Assembly (NCBI RefSeq): GCF_002847505.1
Contig: NZ_MXAV01000033.1
Location: 1-64,000 of the forward strand
Length of the DNA stretch: 64,000 nucleotides
Reading direction: 5' to 3'
Source: Acidithiobacillus marinus
Lineage (GTDB): Bacteria; Pseudomonadota; Gammaproteobacteria; Acidithiobacillales; Acidithiobacillaceae
Each line of letters starts with the position of its first letter. Position 1 is the first letter of the stretch. Under the pieces are notes generated by a model that was given only the letters and a program-made list of their open reading frames with translations, had not been told where the DNA came from and did no database searches. The position numbers and the translations under genes were made by a program. Positions 35,019 through 44,096 of this stretch are shown here, piece after piece.

Positions 35019-35495
35019 ATGAATCAATACGAGCAATTTTTGTGGGATAAAACAGGCAATAAATATCGTGTGCGGGTTAAGAAAAGGCTCCTCTCCCCCT
35101 ATGGCTGTGCCTGGTCATGTTGGTCTCGGAGCATAATCCTGGATAGTGGCTACGACACACCGGACACCCATCCACAGGCCTGGCAAGCCTGCCTGTTATA
35201 CAATGCCGGGCTGGCGCGGGATCGTGAGTACAACATTGCGCAATTGTTGACGGGAGTTGTAGTCATCTCTGGCATGTTGTCAATTATCTCAAGCTTTCTC
35301 TCGGCGCAAACGGTAAGTTCGGTTTCTGGTTGGGTGATGATTTCAACAATCATAACACAAATTTGGTTACAAAAGCGTGCAAAAAATCGTGCCGATCAGT
35401 ATGCCTTGAATCATTGGGGCTTGGCTGACGACTATAATCATTGGAAAATTATACCAATGGTACATAGTATATTTAGAAAAGCGAGTACCTTATGA
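35019..35495 (+). CDS. Hypothetical two-helix membrane protein
   Basis: 158 residues from ATG 35019, GGGGG 7 nt upstream. Two closely spaced hydrophobic segments (LLTGVVVISGMLSIISSFL and VSGWVMISTIITQIW) form a hairpin in the middle, with charged ends. The TGA stop overlaps the ATG of the next small gene. No family recognised; the layout (soluble, membrane hairpin, soluble) occurs in many small accessory-region proteins. Confidence 0.58.
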   Translation: MNQYEQFLWDKTGNKYRVRVKKRLLSPYGCAWSCWSRSIILDSGYDTPDTHPQAWQACLLYNAGLARDREYNIAQLLTGVVVISGMLSIISSFLSAQTVSSVSGWVMISTIITQIWLQKRAKNRADQYALNHWGLADDYNHWKIIPMVHSIFRKASTL

Positions 35496-35803
35496 CCAGA
35501 CAAATAAGCGGCCCAAAAAGGAATGCTCGTGAGACTGAAAAAAGACTTCCTCGTATCTGCTCAATATCATGGTCGATATTCCTGATCGTTGCAGTTTCTG
35601 TTTCCTTGATCACCAACCCGATGTGGTGTGATTCCGCAACATCTTAACTGATATTCTTCGTTTCTTCACTTTTTTTGGCAGTGGGCAACGCAGCATGTTT
35701 TGTTGCGTATTCTCGATATGTATTTCAAATACGAAGAGGTGGGAGTGGGTTAAAAGATGGCAATAGGAAAAATCCCTCTGGCTTGAGAGACCGGCTGCTT
35801 TGA
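35492..35803 (+). pseudogene. Small membrane protein gene with an in-frame TAA stop
   Basis: From ATG 35492 (ATGA overlap with the previous stop) a frame of 51 codons runs to TAA at 35645-35647, ending in a hydrophobic helix IFLIVAVSVSLIT. The same frame then stays open for another 51 codons to TGA 35801. That second half encodes a second helix (LIFFVSSLFLAVGNAACFVA) with a basic tail YVFQIRRGG. The most economical reading is one two-helix protein of about 103 residues interrupted by a nonsense mutation. The alternative is a genuine 51-residue peptide. Confidence 0.55.
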
Positions 35804-35861
35804 AAAGTGCGTTGTGTAAGCGAATACGCACCAAAGTCAGAGAATCGGTATCGGAGTTACA

Positions 35862-37727
35862 TCAGCCCGCAGCCTCAGCGCTGGCTGCCGCCTTGGCTTC
35901 CAGCAATTCCCAGCGAGTGTAGGCCTGCTGCAGGGCGCTGGTCATCTGTTCTGCCTGAGCTTGTACCTCTTTCAGTTTTTCCGGATTCTGGTAGGTTTCC
36001 GGCAAAGTCAGGGTGGCTGCCAGATCCTCCTGTTCCTGTTCCAGCTTTTCAATCTGCGCCGGTAATTGCGCCAATTCCTGGGTTTCCTTGTAACTCAGGG
36101 CCGGTTTTTTGCTGTTATCGCGCTTGCTGGCATTTTTGCCCGATGAATTTTCCACTGTTTTGCTGGCGGCGCGCTGGATTTCAGTCTGCCAGCGGATCCA
36201 GTCCTCATAGCCACCGGCATTCTGGGTAAGCTGACCCTCTTCTCCGAAAGCGATGACCTGGGTGACCACATTATCCAGAAAATCCCGGTCATGAGAGACC
36301 AGAAACAGGGTGCCCGTATAATTTTGAAGGCGCTCTTCCAGAACCTCCAGGGTTTCCAGATCGAGATCATTGGTGGGTTCATCCAGGACCAGAATATTGG
36401 CAGGACGAGCAAAAAGGCGAGCCAGTAGCAGACGCGCCCGCTCCCCGCCGGACAATGCCTTGATCAAGCCCCGGGCACGACTGGGGGGGAACAGAAAATC
36501 CTGCAGATAACCCAGCACATGCCGACGTTCGCCATTGATTTCGATAAAATCATTCCCATCGGCAATAGCATCCACCACTCGACTTTCCGGATCGAGGGTG
36601 GCGCGCATCTGATCAAAATAAGCGACTTCCTGCTTGGTGCCCCGGCGAATTTTGCCCTCCTGGGGCTCCAGTTCACCCAGAATCAGACGCAGCAGCGTGG
36701 TTTTTCCGGCACCGTTGGGACCGATGATCCCGACCCGGTCGCCGCGTTCTATGCGAGTGGAAAAATTGCGGATGATGGGGCGCTGCGCATAATGGAAAGA
36801 CACCTGCTCCAGTTCGGCAATCAGAGCGCCCGAACGCTCGGCGGTGCTGATCTGCAAGCTTGCCTGACCTTGCTGCTGACGGCGACTGGCGCGCTCTTCG
36901 CGCAGACTTTCCAAGCGCCGTAAACGGCCCTGATTGCGCTTGGCGCGCGCCTTCACCCCCTGGCGCAGCCAGGCCTCTTCCTCCGCCAGTTGTCCTTCAA
37001 GACGATTGTCGGCGGCCGCTTCGGCGGCCAATACTTCCGCCTTGCGAGCCTGATATTCGCCGAAACTTCCCGGAAAACTGCGTAAAATGCCGCGATCCAG
37101 CTCGACAATCCGCGTCGCCAGACGGTCCAGAAAACGCCGGTCGTGGGTGATGAATACCAGTGTCCCCCGGTAACGCAGCAGCGACTGCTCCAGAGCAAGA
37201 ATGGCCGGTAAATCCAGATGATTGGTGGGTTCATCAAAAAAGAGAATATCGGGTTCGGAGACCATGGCGGCGGCAATGGCCACCCGCTTGCGCTGTCCTC
37301 CCGAAAGGGCGGAAATCACCCCCTCAGCAGGCAGACCCAGACTATCCCGCAGCGCCTCCGCCTTATAGTCGATCTGCCAGACATCATGATGATCTGCCAG
37401 GGCGTGGGCCTGGGTATCGCCCGCCTCGGCCTGCTGCAGTTGTCGCCAGGCCGGGTGTCCGGACTTAATGGCAGTGAGCAGGTCGTGTTCGGCATCCAGT
37501 TCGGGTTCCTGCGCCAGATAAGTACGACTCAGTCCCGGGGCAATCCAGAGATTCCCGCCGTCCAGCGGGTAAAGTCCCGCCAGTGCCTGCAGCAGGGTGG
37601 ACTTGCCCTCACCATTACGGCCAATCAGGCCAATGCGTTCACCCGTTTCCAGATTGAGATCGGCATGGTCCAGCAAGGCACGGCCTCCCCACTCTACCTG
37701 TCCCGCTTCCAGCCGCAGAATCGCCAT
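35862..37727 (-). CDS. uup: ABC-F ATPase Uup
   Basis: 621 residues with two ABC cassettes: Walker A GRNGEGKST (36-44) and GPNGAGKTT (about 338-346), signatures LSGGQ and LSGGE, Walker B LFFDEPTNHLD and LVLDEPTNDLD. There is no membrane domain, and a Lys/Arg-rich C-terminal coiled coil (about 520-615) is typical of Uup. ABC-F proteins act on ribosomes or DNA-repair intermediates; Uup reduces precise transposon excision in E. coli. The next plus-strand gene region ends just outside it and the gene stands alone. Confidence 0.95.
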   Translation of the reverse strand: MAILRLEAGQVEWGGRALLDHADLNLETGERIGLIGRNGEGKSTLLQALAGLYPLDGGNLWIAPGLSRTYLAQEPELDAEHDLLTAIKSGHPAWRQLQQAEAGDTQAHALADHHDVWQIDYKAEALRDSLGLPAEGVISALSGGQRKRVAIAAAMVSEPDILFFDEPTNHLDLPAILALEQSLLRYRGTLVFITHDRRFLDRLATRIVELDRGILRSFPGSFGEYQARKAEVLAAEAAADNRLEGQLAEEEAWLRQGVKARAKRNQGRLRRLESLREERASRRQQQGQASLQISTAERSGALIAELEQVSFHYAQRPIIRNFSTRIERGDRVGIIGPNGAGKTTLLRLILGELEPQEGKIRRGTKQEVAYFDQMRATLDPESRVVDAIADGNDFIEINGERRHVLGYLQDFLFPPSRARGLIKALSGGERARLLLARLFARPANILVLDEPTNDLDLETLEVLEERLQNYTGTLFLVSHDRDFLDNVVTQVIAFGEEGQLTQNAGGYEDWIRWQTEIQRAASKTVENSSGKNASKRDNSKKPALSYKETQELAQLPAQIEKLEQEQEDLAATLTLPETYQNPEKLKEVQAQAEQMTSALQQAYTRWELLEAKAAASAEAAG

Positions 37728-37850
37728 TGCCCCGATCTCCCTATGTACGCCTTCAGAAAGCAGATAGGGTACGGGGCGGGGTCAGGTGGTGCAAGTCGCC
37801 AGGGTTGGCTGACGGGGTTGCCAGCCAATAACCCGTCCAGTCGGGTTGGC

Positions 37851-38201
37851 CTAGCTCAGCAGGCGCAGGGTCAGCGGATAACGGAAAGACTCGCCGCTAC
37901 TGGCCTTTACCGCAGCAATAATGCAAAAAATCAGATTAAAGAGAAATATCAAGGGAAAGATGAACAGCCCGATGAGCAAGGCGCTGAGAATGCTGGCGGC
38001 AATATAGGCCAGCAGGATGGTGATCTGGAAATTCAGGGCCTCTTTGCTCTCGGAGATGAGCCAGGCGTTTCCACCATCTTTCTTGATCAGATACACAATC
38101 AATGCCGGAATGAAACCGAATAAAATACCTCCTGCATGAGTCAATGCGATGATATTACGATCTTCCTTGCTGCTGATTGATGCCAGACTTTCTGCTTCCA
38201 T
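37851..38201 (-). CDS. DUF4870 family membrane protein
   Basis: 116 residues from ATG 38201 (MEAESLASISSKEDRNIIAL), GGGAG 8 nt upstream. Three hydrophobic segments (THAGGILFGFIPALIVYLI, ILLAYIAASILSALLIGLF, IFLFNLIFCIIAAVKAS) around the conserved EALNFQITIL motif are typical of DUF4870. Function unknown. Confidence 0.85.
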   Translation of the reverse strand: MEAESLASISSKEDRNIIALTHAGGILFGFIPALIVYLIKKDGGNAWLISESKEALNFQITILLAYIAASILSALLIGLFIFPLIFLFNLIFCIIAAVKASSGESFRYPLTLRLLS

Positions 38202-38390
38202 AGTGACGCTCCCTGTGCGGGTGAATGAATCCATCTAACGCTTGATAGCGGCTCATACCCTTCGCATATTTTTTCATCATCATACTGATTATCAAATTAA
38301 AATGAAACAGGCGGACAAAACACGGTTGCGCTGCAGCATGACCGGCAGATAGCATTTGCCAGCGCTGCTTGTGACCCTTAGCATAAGTGC

Positions 38391-39314
38391 ATGTCCACGA
38401 TATTTAATGCAGAGCAGCGGCGTTTTCTGAAACTCCTGGGTTTGTCCATCCCCGGAGAAAGCCCCCTCCTGCCTCAGGGCGCCATCAAAGAAAAGGCCGG
38501 TGCTGTCGCTCATGCCACAGCTTCGGCCCATATTGCAGCATCAACGGTCCCCAGCGATGCTGCCCCCGCCGCTTTTGACGCCCTGCGCGCCGCTGCCAGG
38601 CAGGCACCCCGTCAGGAAAAACCGAGTGCTCCTCAGTCTTCGCCGGTGCGGGAACAAAGTGTGCCGCTCCCACCCGAAGAAGCCGAAGTCCCGCCTATCC
38701 CTGAGCCGACTGTCCCCACACCCTTGGCTGACCCGCACAGGCTGGCCCAGATAGCCGCCTCAGACTGGCGTGATCTGCAAATCATGGTCCATAACTGCCG
38801 GGCGTGTGGGCTGGGAGAAACCCGCCAGCACGCCGTATTCGGTGCGGGAAATCCCCGGGGTTCCTGGCTGTTTGTTGGCGAGGCGCCGGGGGCCGAAGAA
38901 GATCGCCGTGGTGAAGCTTTTGTGGGCCGTGGCGGACAGTTGCTGGATAACATGCTCAAGGCCATGGGCCTGACCCGCCAGCAGGATGTCTATATTGCCA
39001 ACGTCCTCAAATGTCGTCCCCCCAACAATCGTGACCCTCTGGGGCCGGAAGTACAGTCCTGCCTGCCCCATTTGCAGCGTCAGATAGCGTTGCTCCAGCC
39101 CCGCATCATTGTCGCCCTGGGGCGCTTTGCCGCCCAGAGTCTGTTGCAGGTCACCACTCCCATCGGCCAACTGCGCGGCCAAACCCACCACTATCAGCAG
39201 ATTCCCCTGATCGTCACCTATCACCCGGCATATCTGCTCCGCAGCCCCCTGGAAAAGCGCAAGGCCTGGGAGGATTTGCAGTTGGCATTGCGGGTGGTTG
39301 GCGAGGTGGAGTGA
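38391..39314 (+). CDS. Family 4 uracil-DNA glycosylase (Fe-S type)
   Basis: 307 residues. A Pro/Ala-rich disordered N-terminal 110 residues is followed by the family-4 UDG core: GEAPGAEEDRRGEAFVGRGG (active-site loop), ANVLKCRPPNNRDP and TYHPAYLLR. The four iron-sulfur cysteines are in CRAC, KCRPP and SCLPH. It removes uracil from DNA, a repair need increased by acid and heat. The long N-terminal extension resembles DNA-polymerase-fused or phage SPO1 Pol-related UDG proteins annotated as Udg4. Confidence 0.93.
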   Translation: MSTIFNAEQRRFLKLLGLSIPGESPLLPQGAIKEKAGAVAHATASAHIAASTVPSDAAPAAFDALRAAARQAPRQEKPSAPQSSPVREQSVPLPPEEAEVPPIPEPTVPTPLADPHRLAQIAASDWRDLQIMVHNCRACGLGETRQHAVFGAGNPRGSWLFVGEAPGAEEDRRGEAFVGRGGQLLDNMLKAMGLTRQQDVYIANVLKCRPPNNRDPLGPEVQSCLPHLQRQIALLQPRIIVALGRFAAQSLLQVTTPIGQLRGQTHHYQQIPLIVTYHPAYLLRSPLEKRKAWEDLQLALRVVGEVE

Positions 39315-39406
39315 TTTTGGTCTCAGTTCACCATCTGTTTGGCCTCCAGCCGTGGCATGTAGTTTCCCGTTTTCGGCAATGCACGCGACAAGCGCGTAAT
39401 TGCAGT

Positions 39407-39418
39407 GTTATACGTCTT
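39407..39418 (+). repeat. Inverted repeat, left arm, bordering the HNH gene
   Basis: GTTATACGTCTT, 12 bp, is the exact reverse complement of 40112-40123. The two arms enclose the HNH gene. GTTA-type ends are reminiscent of integron cassette borders. Confidence 0.6.
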
Positions 39419-39429
39419 AGGAGAAGAGT

Positions 39430-40101
39430 GTGAGCGAAAACTGGAGCGAGGAGGAATTGCGTGCATCTGTCCGGGCATATGTCGAGATGCACCGGAAGGA
39501 GTCACGAGGTAACGCCTTTACAAAGAAAGACTACTACGAAGATCTTGCAAAACAATTCGGCCGCACCGTTAAATCGTACGAGTATCGGATGCAAAATATC
39601 TCGTATGTCTACTCCCTGCAGGGGCGCCAATGGGTATCCGGATTAAAGCCAGCACGAAATGTTGGGGCAAACGTAATCCAGGTGCTTGAAAGATTAATTT
39701 CTGAAGCTGAAGGTCAGTGGCTTGGTGCCTCCTCCGAGTTTGGTGCTATAGTTGAGAAGCTCAAAAAGGCTCCTCCCAAGACTCCACCACCAGGCAGCAA
39801 GAAACCGTCAAGTTCTCAGACTTCTGTTACTCAATTCGCCCGGGACCCAGCTGTTGTTGCCTGGGTTCTGGCTGAGGCCGCAGGTGTTTGTGAGTGCTGC
39901 AGTAATCCGGCTCCGTTCACGCGTGAAGACGGTTCGCCGTTTCTAGAGGTCCATCATGTACTCCGGCTCGCTGATGGTGGTGAGGACACAACGAACAATG
40001 CTGCAGCCTTGTGCCCAAACTGTCATCGCGAATTGCACTACGGCACTGAAAAACGTGAGCTTGCGGCTAAGCTTCGTCGCAAAATTCCGAGATTAAGTTA
40101 G
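39430..40101 (+). CDS. HNH endonuclease (McrA-like)
   Basis: 223 residues from GTG 39430 with AGGAGAAGA 3-10 nt upstream. The N-terminal half is helical (SEEELRASVRAYVEMHRKES, KKDYYEDLAKQFGRTVKSYE) and looks like a DNA- or target-recognition region. The C-terminus is a classical HNH module: CECC, FLEVHHVLRLADGGEDT, NNAAALCPNCHRELHYG, with four zinc cysteines and the catalytic His pair. Such stand-alone nucleases often cut modified or foreign DNA, but target and partner are unknown. The 12-bp inverted repeat around it and its isolation suggest a mobile cassette. Confidence 0.88.
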   Translation: MSENWSEEELRASVRAYVEMHRKESRGNAFTKKDYYEDLAKQFGRTVKSYEYRMQNISYVYSLQGRQWVSGLKPARNVGANVIQVLERLISEAEGQWLGASSEFGAIVEKLKKAPPKTPPPGSKKPSSSQTSVTQFARDPAVVAWVLAEAAGVCECCSNPAPFTREDGSPFLEVHHVLRLADGGEDTTNNAAALCPNCHRELHYGTEKRELAAKLRRKIPRLS

Positions 40102-40111
40102 GTCAGTGGAA

Positions 40112-40123
40112 AAGACGTATAAC
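40112..40123 (+). repeat. Inverted repeat, right arm, bordering the HNH gene
   Basis: AAGACGTATAAC, reverse complement of the left arm at 39407-39418. It is followed at once by CTCTGACGTTAGATT, where GTTAGAT fits the integron core-site pattern GTTRRRY. Confidence 0.6.
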
Positions 40124-40149
40124 TCTGACGTTAGATTACATCAGACGCT

Positions 40150-40377
40150 ATGACCATTCAGAAAGAAAGCCAGAAAACTAAACAGGCTATGGCGACTAGG
40201 CGAGAAAAACACGAGCAATGGGCCACTCATGCAACAAAAGTCGAAGAGCACTTTAGTCAGGTGGCAAAGCAGATTATGATAGCTAACAACATCATGGCAA
40301 ATTCGGGCTGGCGTGGAGCCATGCCTATGCCAACAGGGCAAGCGGATACTGTTGCATACATGAATAACAAATCCTGA
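40150..40377 (+). CDS. Small hypothetical protein
   Basis: 75 residues (MTIQKESQKTKQAMATRREK), hydrophilic and helical with one coiled-coil-like stretch. The start follows the putative cassette junction closely and has no clear ribosome-binding site. No family recognised. It may be a second cassette gene or spurious. Confidence 0.4.
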   Translation: MTIQKESQKTKQAMATRREKHEQWATHATKVEEHFSQVAKQIMIANNIMANSGWRGAMPMPTGQADTVAYMNNKS

Positions 40378-40740
40378 ATGTTGACGGTAGTATTAAACTC
40401 TGTCGATGCGACGCTCAAAAAGGGCGAGGCAAATCTGTCGATCGATAAAACCTGCTGATGTCTGCGGAGTGCTCAGGTTTTCTGTCCGTTGCTTGGCTCT
40501 GCAGAGACTCGGGCTAGAGCCGTCATAAAAGTGTCATGATATAAGTTCATAAGATATAACATTCCTGTGCTAGGCACTGTATCCCCATTATTTGGGGTCG
40601 CAGGATGTAATCGACTGATGCTGTGGTATTGCTTTTGATCTGCGCGATAAACAGCGTATTCGTGGCACCCCGAACCGCGCTCCACCATTGCACACCCGCC
40701 CCAGACAGTCCAAAATCCACCCCTGATATGAGGGGGACCC
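40378..40740. other. Intergenic stretch before ffh, no gene seen
   Basis: The 363 bp carry no supported coding frame. They contain an imperfect hairpin at 40447-40481 and AT-rich sequence at about 40530-40565 that may hold the ffh promoter, but no consensus pair stands out. Confidence 0.6.
40447..40481 (+). terminator. Possible terminator hairpin
   Basis: AAAACCTG and CAGGTTTT are exact inverted arms around a 19-nt loop, and the right arm itself ends in TTTT. Weak because of the long loop; could end transcription from either side. Confidence 0.4.
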
Positions 40741-42117
40741 ATGTTTGACAATCTGACCCAGAAACTTACCCAGACTTTCAAAAACCTGCGTGGCCAGGGG
40801 CGTCTGAGTGAGGACAATATTCGTGATGCCCTGCGCGAGGTGCGCCTGGCTTTGCTGGAAGCCGATGTGGCGCTGCCGGTGGTGAAGGACTTCATCAACA
40901 AGGTGCGCGAGGCGGCTTTGGGCGAGGAGGTCATCAAGAGCCTGTCGCCGGGGCAGGTATTCATCAAGATTGTCAACGATGAGCTGGTGAAGCTCATGGG
41001 GGCTCACAACGACAAGCTGGATTTGAGCGCCCGCCCGCCGGCGGTGATTCTGCTGGCCGGTTTGCAGGGGTCGGGTAAAACCACCACCAGCGCCAAGCTC
41101 GCCCTGTGGCTGAAAGACAAGGAAAAGAAGCGGGTCATGATGGTCAGTACCGACGTCTATCGCCCGGCGGCCATGGAGCAGTTGGCCCATCTGGGTAAGG
41201 ACATTGAAGTGGAGGTGTTTCCTTCCCGTCCCGACCAGCAGCCGGTGCAAATTGCCAAAGATGCGGCGGAAGCAGCCCAGCGCGGCGTGTTTGATGTGCT
41301 GATTGTCGATACCGCTGGCCGCCTCCATGTGGATGAAGCCATGATGGCCGAGGCCCAGGCGTTGACCAATGCCGTGAAGCCCGTGGAATTGCTCTTTGTG
41401 GTGGACGCCATGACCGGTCAGGATGCGGTCAACACCGCCAAGGCGTTTAATGATGCCTTGCCCCTGACCGGCGTCATTTTGACCAAGGCCGACGGTGACG
41501 CCCGGGGCGGGGCGGCCCTGTCGGTGCGCGCCATTACCGGCAAGCCCATCAAGTTCATCGGTATCGGTGAAAAAATCCGCAAGGGTCTGGAGCCTTTTTA
41601 TCCTGATCGTCTGGCTTCGCGGATTTTGGGGATGGGCGACATCGTCAGTCTGGTGGAGCAGGTCCAGCAGGACGTGGATGTCGAGCAGGCTCAGAAAATG
41701 ACCGACAAGCTGCGCAGCGGCAAAGGCTTTGATCTGGAAGATTTTCGCCAGCAACTGCGGCAACTGGAAAAAATGGGCGGCATGTCGAGCATCATGGACA
41801 AGTTGCCGGGCATGGGTGAACTCCCTGCCGAAGCCCAGGCGGCCATGCAGGATGGCAAACCCATGCGCCGGCTGGAAGCCATCATCAATTCCATGACCCC
41901 CGGTGAACGGCGTCATCCCGAAATCATCAAAGCCTCGCGGCGGCGGCGCATTGCGGCGGGTTCCGGCACCACGGTGACGGAGGTCAACAAGCTGCTCAAA
42001 CAGTTTGAGATGATGCAGAAAATGTTCAAAAAAATGGGAAAAGGCGGGCGCGGCCTCAGCCGTTTGCTGGGGATGAATCCCAAATCGATGTTAAAGGGCG
42101 GTTTACCCTTCCGTTAG
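40741..42117 (+). CDS. ffh: Signal recognition particle protein Ffh (SRP54)
   Basis: 458 residues. N-domain (MFDNLTQKLTQTFKNLRGQG), GTPase domain with P-loop LAGLQGSGKTTTSAKLA (about 101-117), DTAGRL and TKADGDARGG. A methionine-rich M domain (KMGGMSSIMDKLPGM, MMQKMFKKMGKGG) binds 4.5S RNA and signal sequences. It targets nascent membrane proteins to FtsY. GAGGGGG lies 4 nt before the ATG. First gene of the run leading to rplS. Confidence 0.97.
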   Translation: MFDNLTQKLTQTFKNLRGQGRLSEDNIRDALREVRLALLEADVALPVVKDFINKVREAALGEEVIKSLSPGQVFIKIVNDELVKLMGAHNDKLDLSARPPAVILLAGLQGSGKTTTSAKLALWLKDKEKKRVMMVSTDVYRPAAMEQLAHLGKDIEVEVFPSRPDQQPVQIAKDAAEAAQRGVFDVLIVDTAGRLHVDEAMMAEAQALTNAVKPVELLFVVDAMTGQDAVNTAKAFNDALPLTGVILTKADGDARGGAALSVRAITGKPIKFIGIGEKIRKGLEPFYPDRLASRILGMGDIVSLVEQVQQDVDVEQAQKMTDKLRSGKGFDLEDFRQQLRQLEKMGGMSSIMDKLPGMGELPAEAQAAMQDGKPMRRLEAIINSMTPGERRHPEIIKASRRRRIAAGSGTTVTEVNKLLKQFEMMQKMFKKMGKGGRGLSRLLGMNPKSMLKGGLPFR

Positions 42118-42186
42118 AGCTTGTTTTTGGTTACGATACGCGCCTTTCTCCCGTCCAGTGGGAGAGGACATGGTTAAGGAGAACAC

Positions 42187-42447
42187 ATGGTAGTTATTCG
42201 TATGGCCCGGGGCGGCGCCAAAAAGCGGCCTTTTTATCACATTGTGGTGACCGATAGTCGTAATCGCCGCGATGGCCGTTTCATTGAACGCCTGGGTTTT
42301 TATAACCCCATTGGTGCCACCGCCGAGTTGCGGATTGACAAGGAACGTGCCGCGTACTGGCTGAGCCAGGGTGCCCAGCCTTCTGATACGGTTGCCGGCT
42401 TTTTCAAGAAAGAAGGCGTGAGTAAGACGGGTGTTGCCGCCGCCTGA
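42187..42447 (+). CDS. rpsP: 30S ribosomal protein S16
   Basis: 86 residues ([35 protein letters not shown]), full-length S16, with AAGGAG 5 nt before the ATG. Standard ffh-rpsP-rimM-trmD-rplS order. The 3' end overlaps the presumed rimM start by 17 bp. Confidence 0.98.
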   Translation: MVVIRMARGGAKKRPFYHIVVTDSRNRRDGRFIERLGFYNPIGATAELRIDKERAAYWLSQGAQPSDTVAGFFKKEGVSKTGVAAA

Positions 42448-42946
42448 GTCGGAAGAATGGGTGGTGCTGGGAAAAATTTCCGGCATCTACGGTGTGCGCG
42501 GCATGGTCAAGGTGTTTTCCTTTACCGAGTTGCGTGATGCCATTCTCGACTACTCACCCTGGTTGCTGGGGCCTGACCGTCACGCTTACGTGCTGGAAGA
42601 AGGGCGCATGCAGGGTGAAGGGGTGGTTGCCAAGCTGGTCGGCGTGGATGACCGGGAGCAGGCGCGTGCCCTCATTGGTCAGGAGATCCGCATTCCCCGG
42701 ACGCATTTGCCGGAGCTGCAGCCGGGGGAGTTTTACTGGCGCGATCTGCTCGGTTTGCAGGTGCTGAATCAGGAAGGCCAATGTCTGGGAACGGTAAAGT
42801 CTTTTCTGGAAACGGGTGCCAATGACGTCATGGTTCTGGACGATGGAAAGGGCGGGGAACTGCTGATTCCCTGGTCAGGCGAGACGTCTGCCGGAGTGGA
42901 CAGGGATGCCCGGCAGATTCACGTCGATTGGCAATCGGATTGGTGA
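42431..42946 (+). CDS. rimM: Ribosome maturation factor RimM
   Basis: 171 residues if GTG 42431 is the start (TTG 42434 equally possible). The N-terminal RimM beta-barrel ([18 protein letters not shown]) and the C-terminal PRC-barrel ([20 protein letters not shown]) are both present. RimM binds S19 and helps assemble the 30S head. It overlaps rpsP and, by one base, trmD, so translation is coupled along the operon. Confidence 0.95.
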   Translation: MLPPPESEEWVVLGKISGIYGVRGMVKVFSFTELRDAILDYSPWLLGPDRHAYVLEEGRMQGEGVVAKLVGVDDREQARALIGQEIRIPRTHLPELQPGEFYWRDLLGLQVLNQEGQCLGTVKSFLETGANDVMVLDDGKGGELLIPWSGETSAGVDRDARQIHVDWQSDW

Positions 42947-43689
42947 TGCGCTTTGATATCATCACCATTTTCCCGGAGCTGATTCACGGTTATCTGCGTG
43001 AGGGGGTGCTGGGGCGCGGCCAGGCCAAGGGCTTGATTCAGGTGCATACCTGGAATCCCCGGGATTTCAGCGATAACGCCTATCGCCGCGTTGATGATCG
43101 GCCCTTCGGAGGTGGTCCGGGGATGTTGATGATGGCGCCGCCTCTGCTGGCTGCCATTGCTGCGGCACGAGCGGCCAACCCCGGGGCGCCGGTGCTGTAT
43201 TTGTCGCCCCAGGGGCAGCGTCTGCAGCAGTCTGCAGTGCAGGACTTTGCGGGCGCGGAAGGATTGATTTTGCTGGCAGGCCGCTACGAGGGCATCGATG
43301 AGCGGGTGCTGGCCGAGGTGGATGCCGAGTGGTCCATCGGCGATTATGTGCTGGCGGGCGGCGAATTGCCGGCCCTGGTGCTGATGGAGGCGGTGGCCCG
43401 GCAGTTGCCGGGTCTGCTGGGACATGCCGATTCGGCCGCCGAGGACAGTTTTGCGGATGCGGGCTTGCTGGATTGTCCCCACTATACGCGTCCGGAAGTA
43501 GTGGAAGGAAAGAAAGTGCCGGAGGTGTTGTTGTCCGGGGATCATGCCCGGATTCGCCGTTGGCGCTTGCAGCAGTCCTTGGGGCGCACCGCTGAGCGGC
43601 GTCCGGACGTGTTGGCGCAACGGGTTTTGAGTGCGCAAGAGCAGCAGTTATTGGAAGATTATCGCCGTCAGGACGGCGAGGTGCAGTAA
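42946..43689 (+). CDS. trmD: tRNA (guanine37-N1) methyltransferase TrmD
   Basis: 247 residues from ATG 42946, which overlaps the rimM TGA. SPOUT-fold signatures: [30 protein letters not shown] and [16 protein letters not shown] (the SAM-binding knot). It methylates G37 of tRNAs with CGG-type anticodons among others, which includes the tRNA-Pro(CGG) found at 29126. Length is normal. Confidence 0.97.
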   Translation: MRFDIITIFPELIHGYLREGVLGRGQAKGLIQVHTWNPRDFSDNAYRRVDDRPFGGGPGMLMMAPPLLAAIAAARAANPGAPVLYLSPQGQRLQQSAVQDFAGAEGLILLAGRYEGIDERVLAEVDAEWSIGDYVLAGGELPALVLMEAVARQLPGLLGHADSAAEDSFADAGLLDCPHYTRPEVVEGKKVPEVLLSGDHARIRRWRLQQSLGRTAERRPDVLAQRVLSAQEQQLLEDYRRQDGEVQ

Positions 43690-43712
43690 TACATAGGTGA
43701 AGGAGCAGGGCT

Positions 43713-44057
43713 GTGAACATCATTGACGAAATCAACAAAGAACAGGTGCAGTCGGAGCTTCCGGCTTTTGGTGCGGGCGATACCGTGGCCGTACACGTCA
43801 AGGTCAAGGAAGGTGATCGTGAACGTATTCAGGTATTTGAGGGTATTTGTATTGCCCGTCGTAATCGCGGTCTGCATTCCGCCTTTACGGTCCGGAAAAT
43901 CTCCAATGGTGAAGGGGTGGAGCGCGTTTTCCCCTCATACTCGCCGCTGGTGACCAAGGTAGAAGTCAAGCGTCGCGGTGATGTGCGTCGCGCCAAGCTG
44001 TACTACCTGCGTAATCTGTCCGGCAAGGCGGCCCGCATCAAAGAAAAACTGGGCTGA
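43713..44057 (+). CDS. rplS: 50S ribosomal protein L19
   Basis: 114 residues from GTG 43713 ([20 protein letters not shown]), GGAG 7 nt upstream. Conserved L19 blocks [23 protein letters not shown] and [16 protein letters not shown]-like [20 protein letters not shown]. Ends the translation-related operon. Confidence 0.97.
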   Translation: MNIIDEINKEQVQSELPAFGAGDTVAVHVKVKEGDRERIQVFEGICIARRNRGLHSAFTVRKISNGEGVERVFPSYSPLVTKVEVKRRGDVRRAKLYYLRNLSGKAARIKEKLG

Positions 44058-44096
44058 TGATATCTGCTGCGCTACTCGGCAAAGTCCGGGTTCGCT

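Noticed and set aside
40473-41916. Minus-strand frames opposite ffh
   Set aside because: Antisense shadows of a highly conserved gene; no start signals or motifs.
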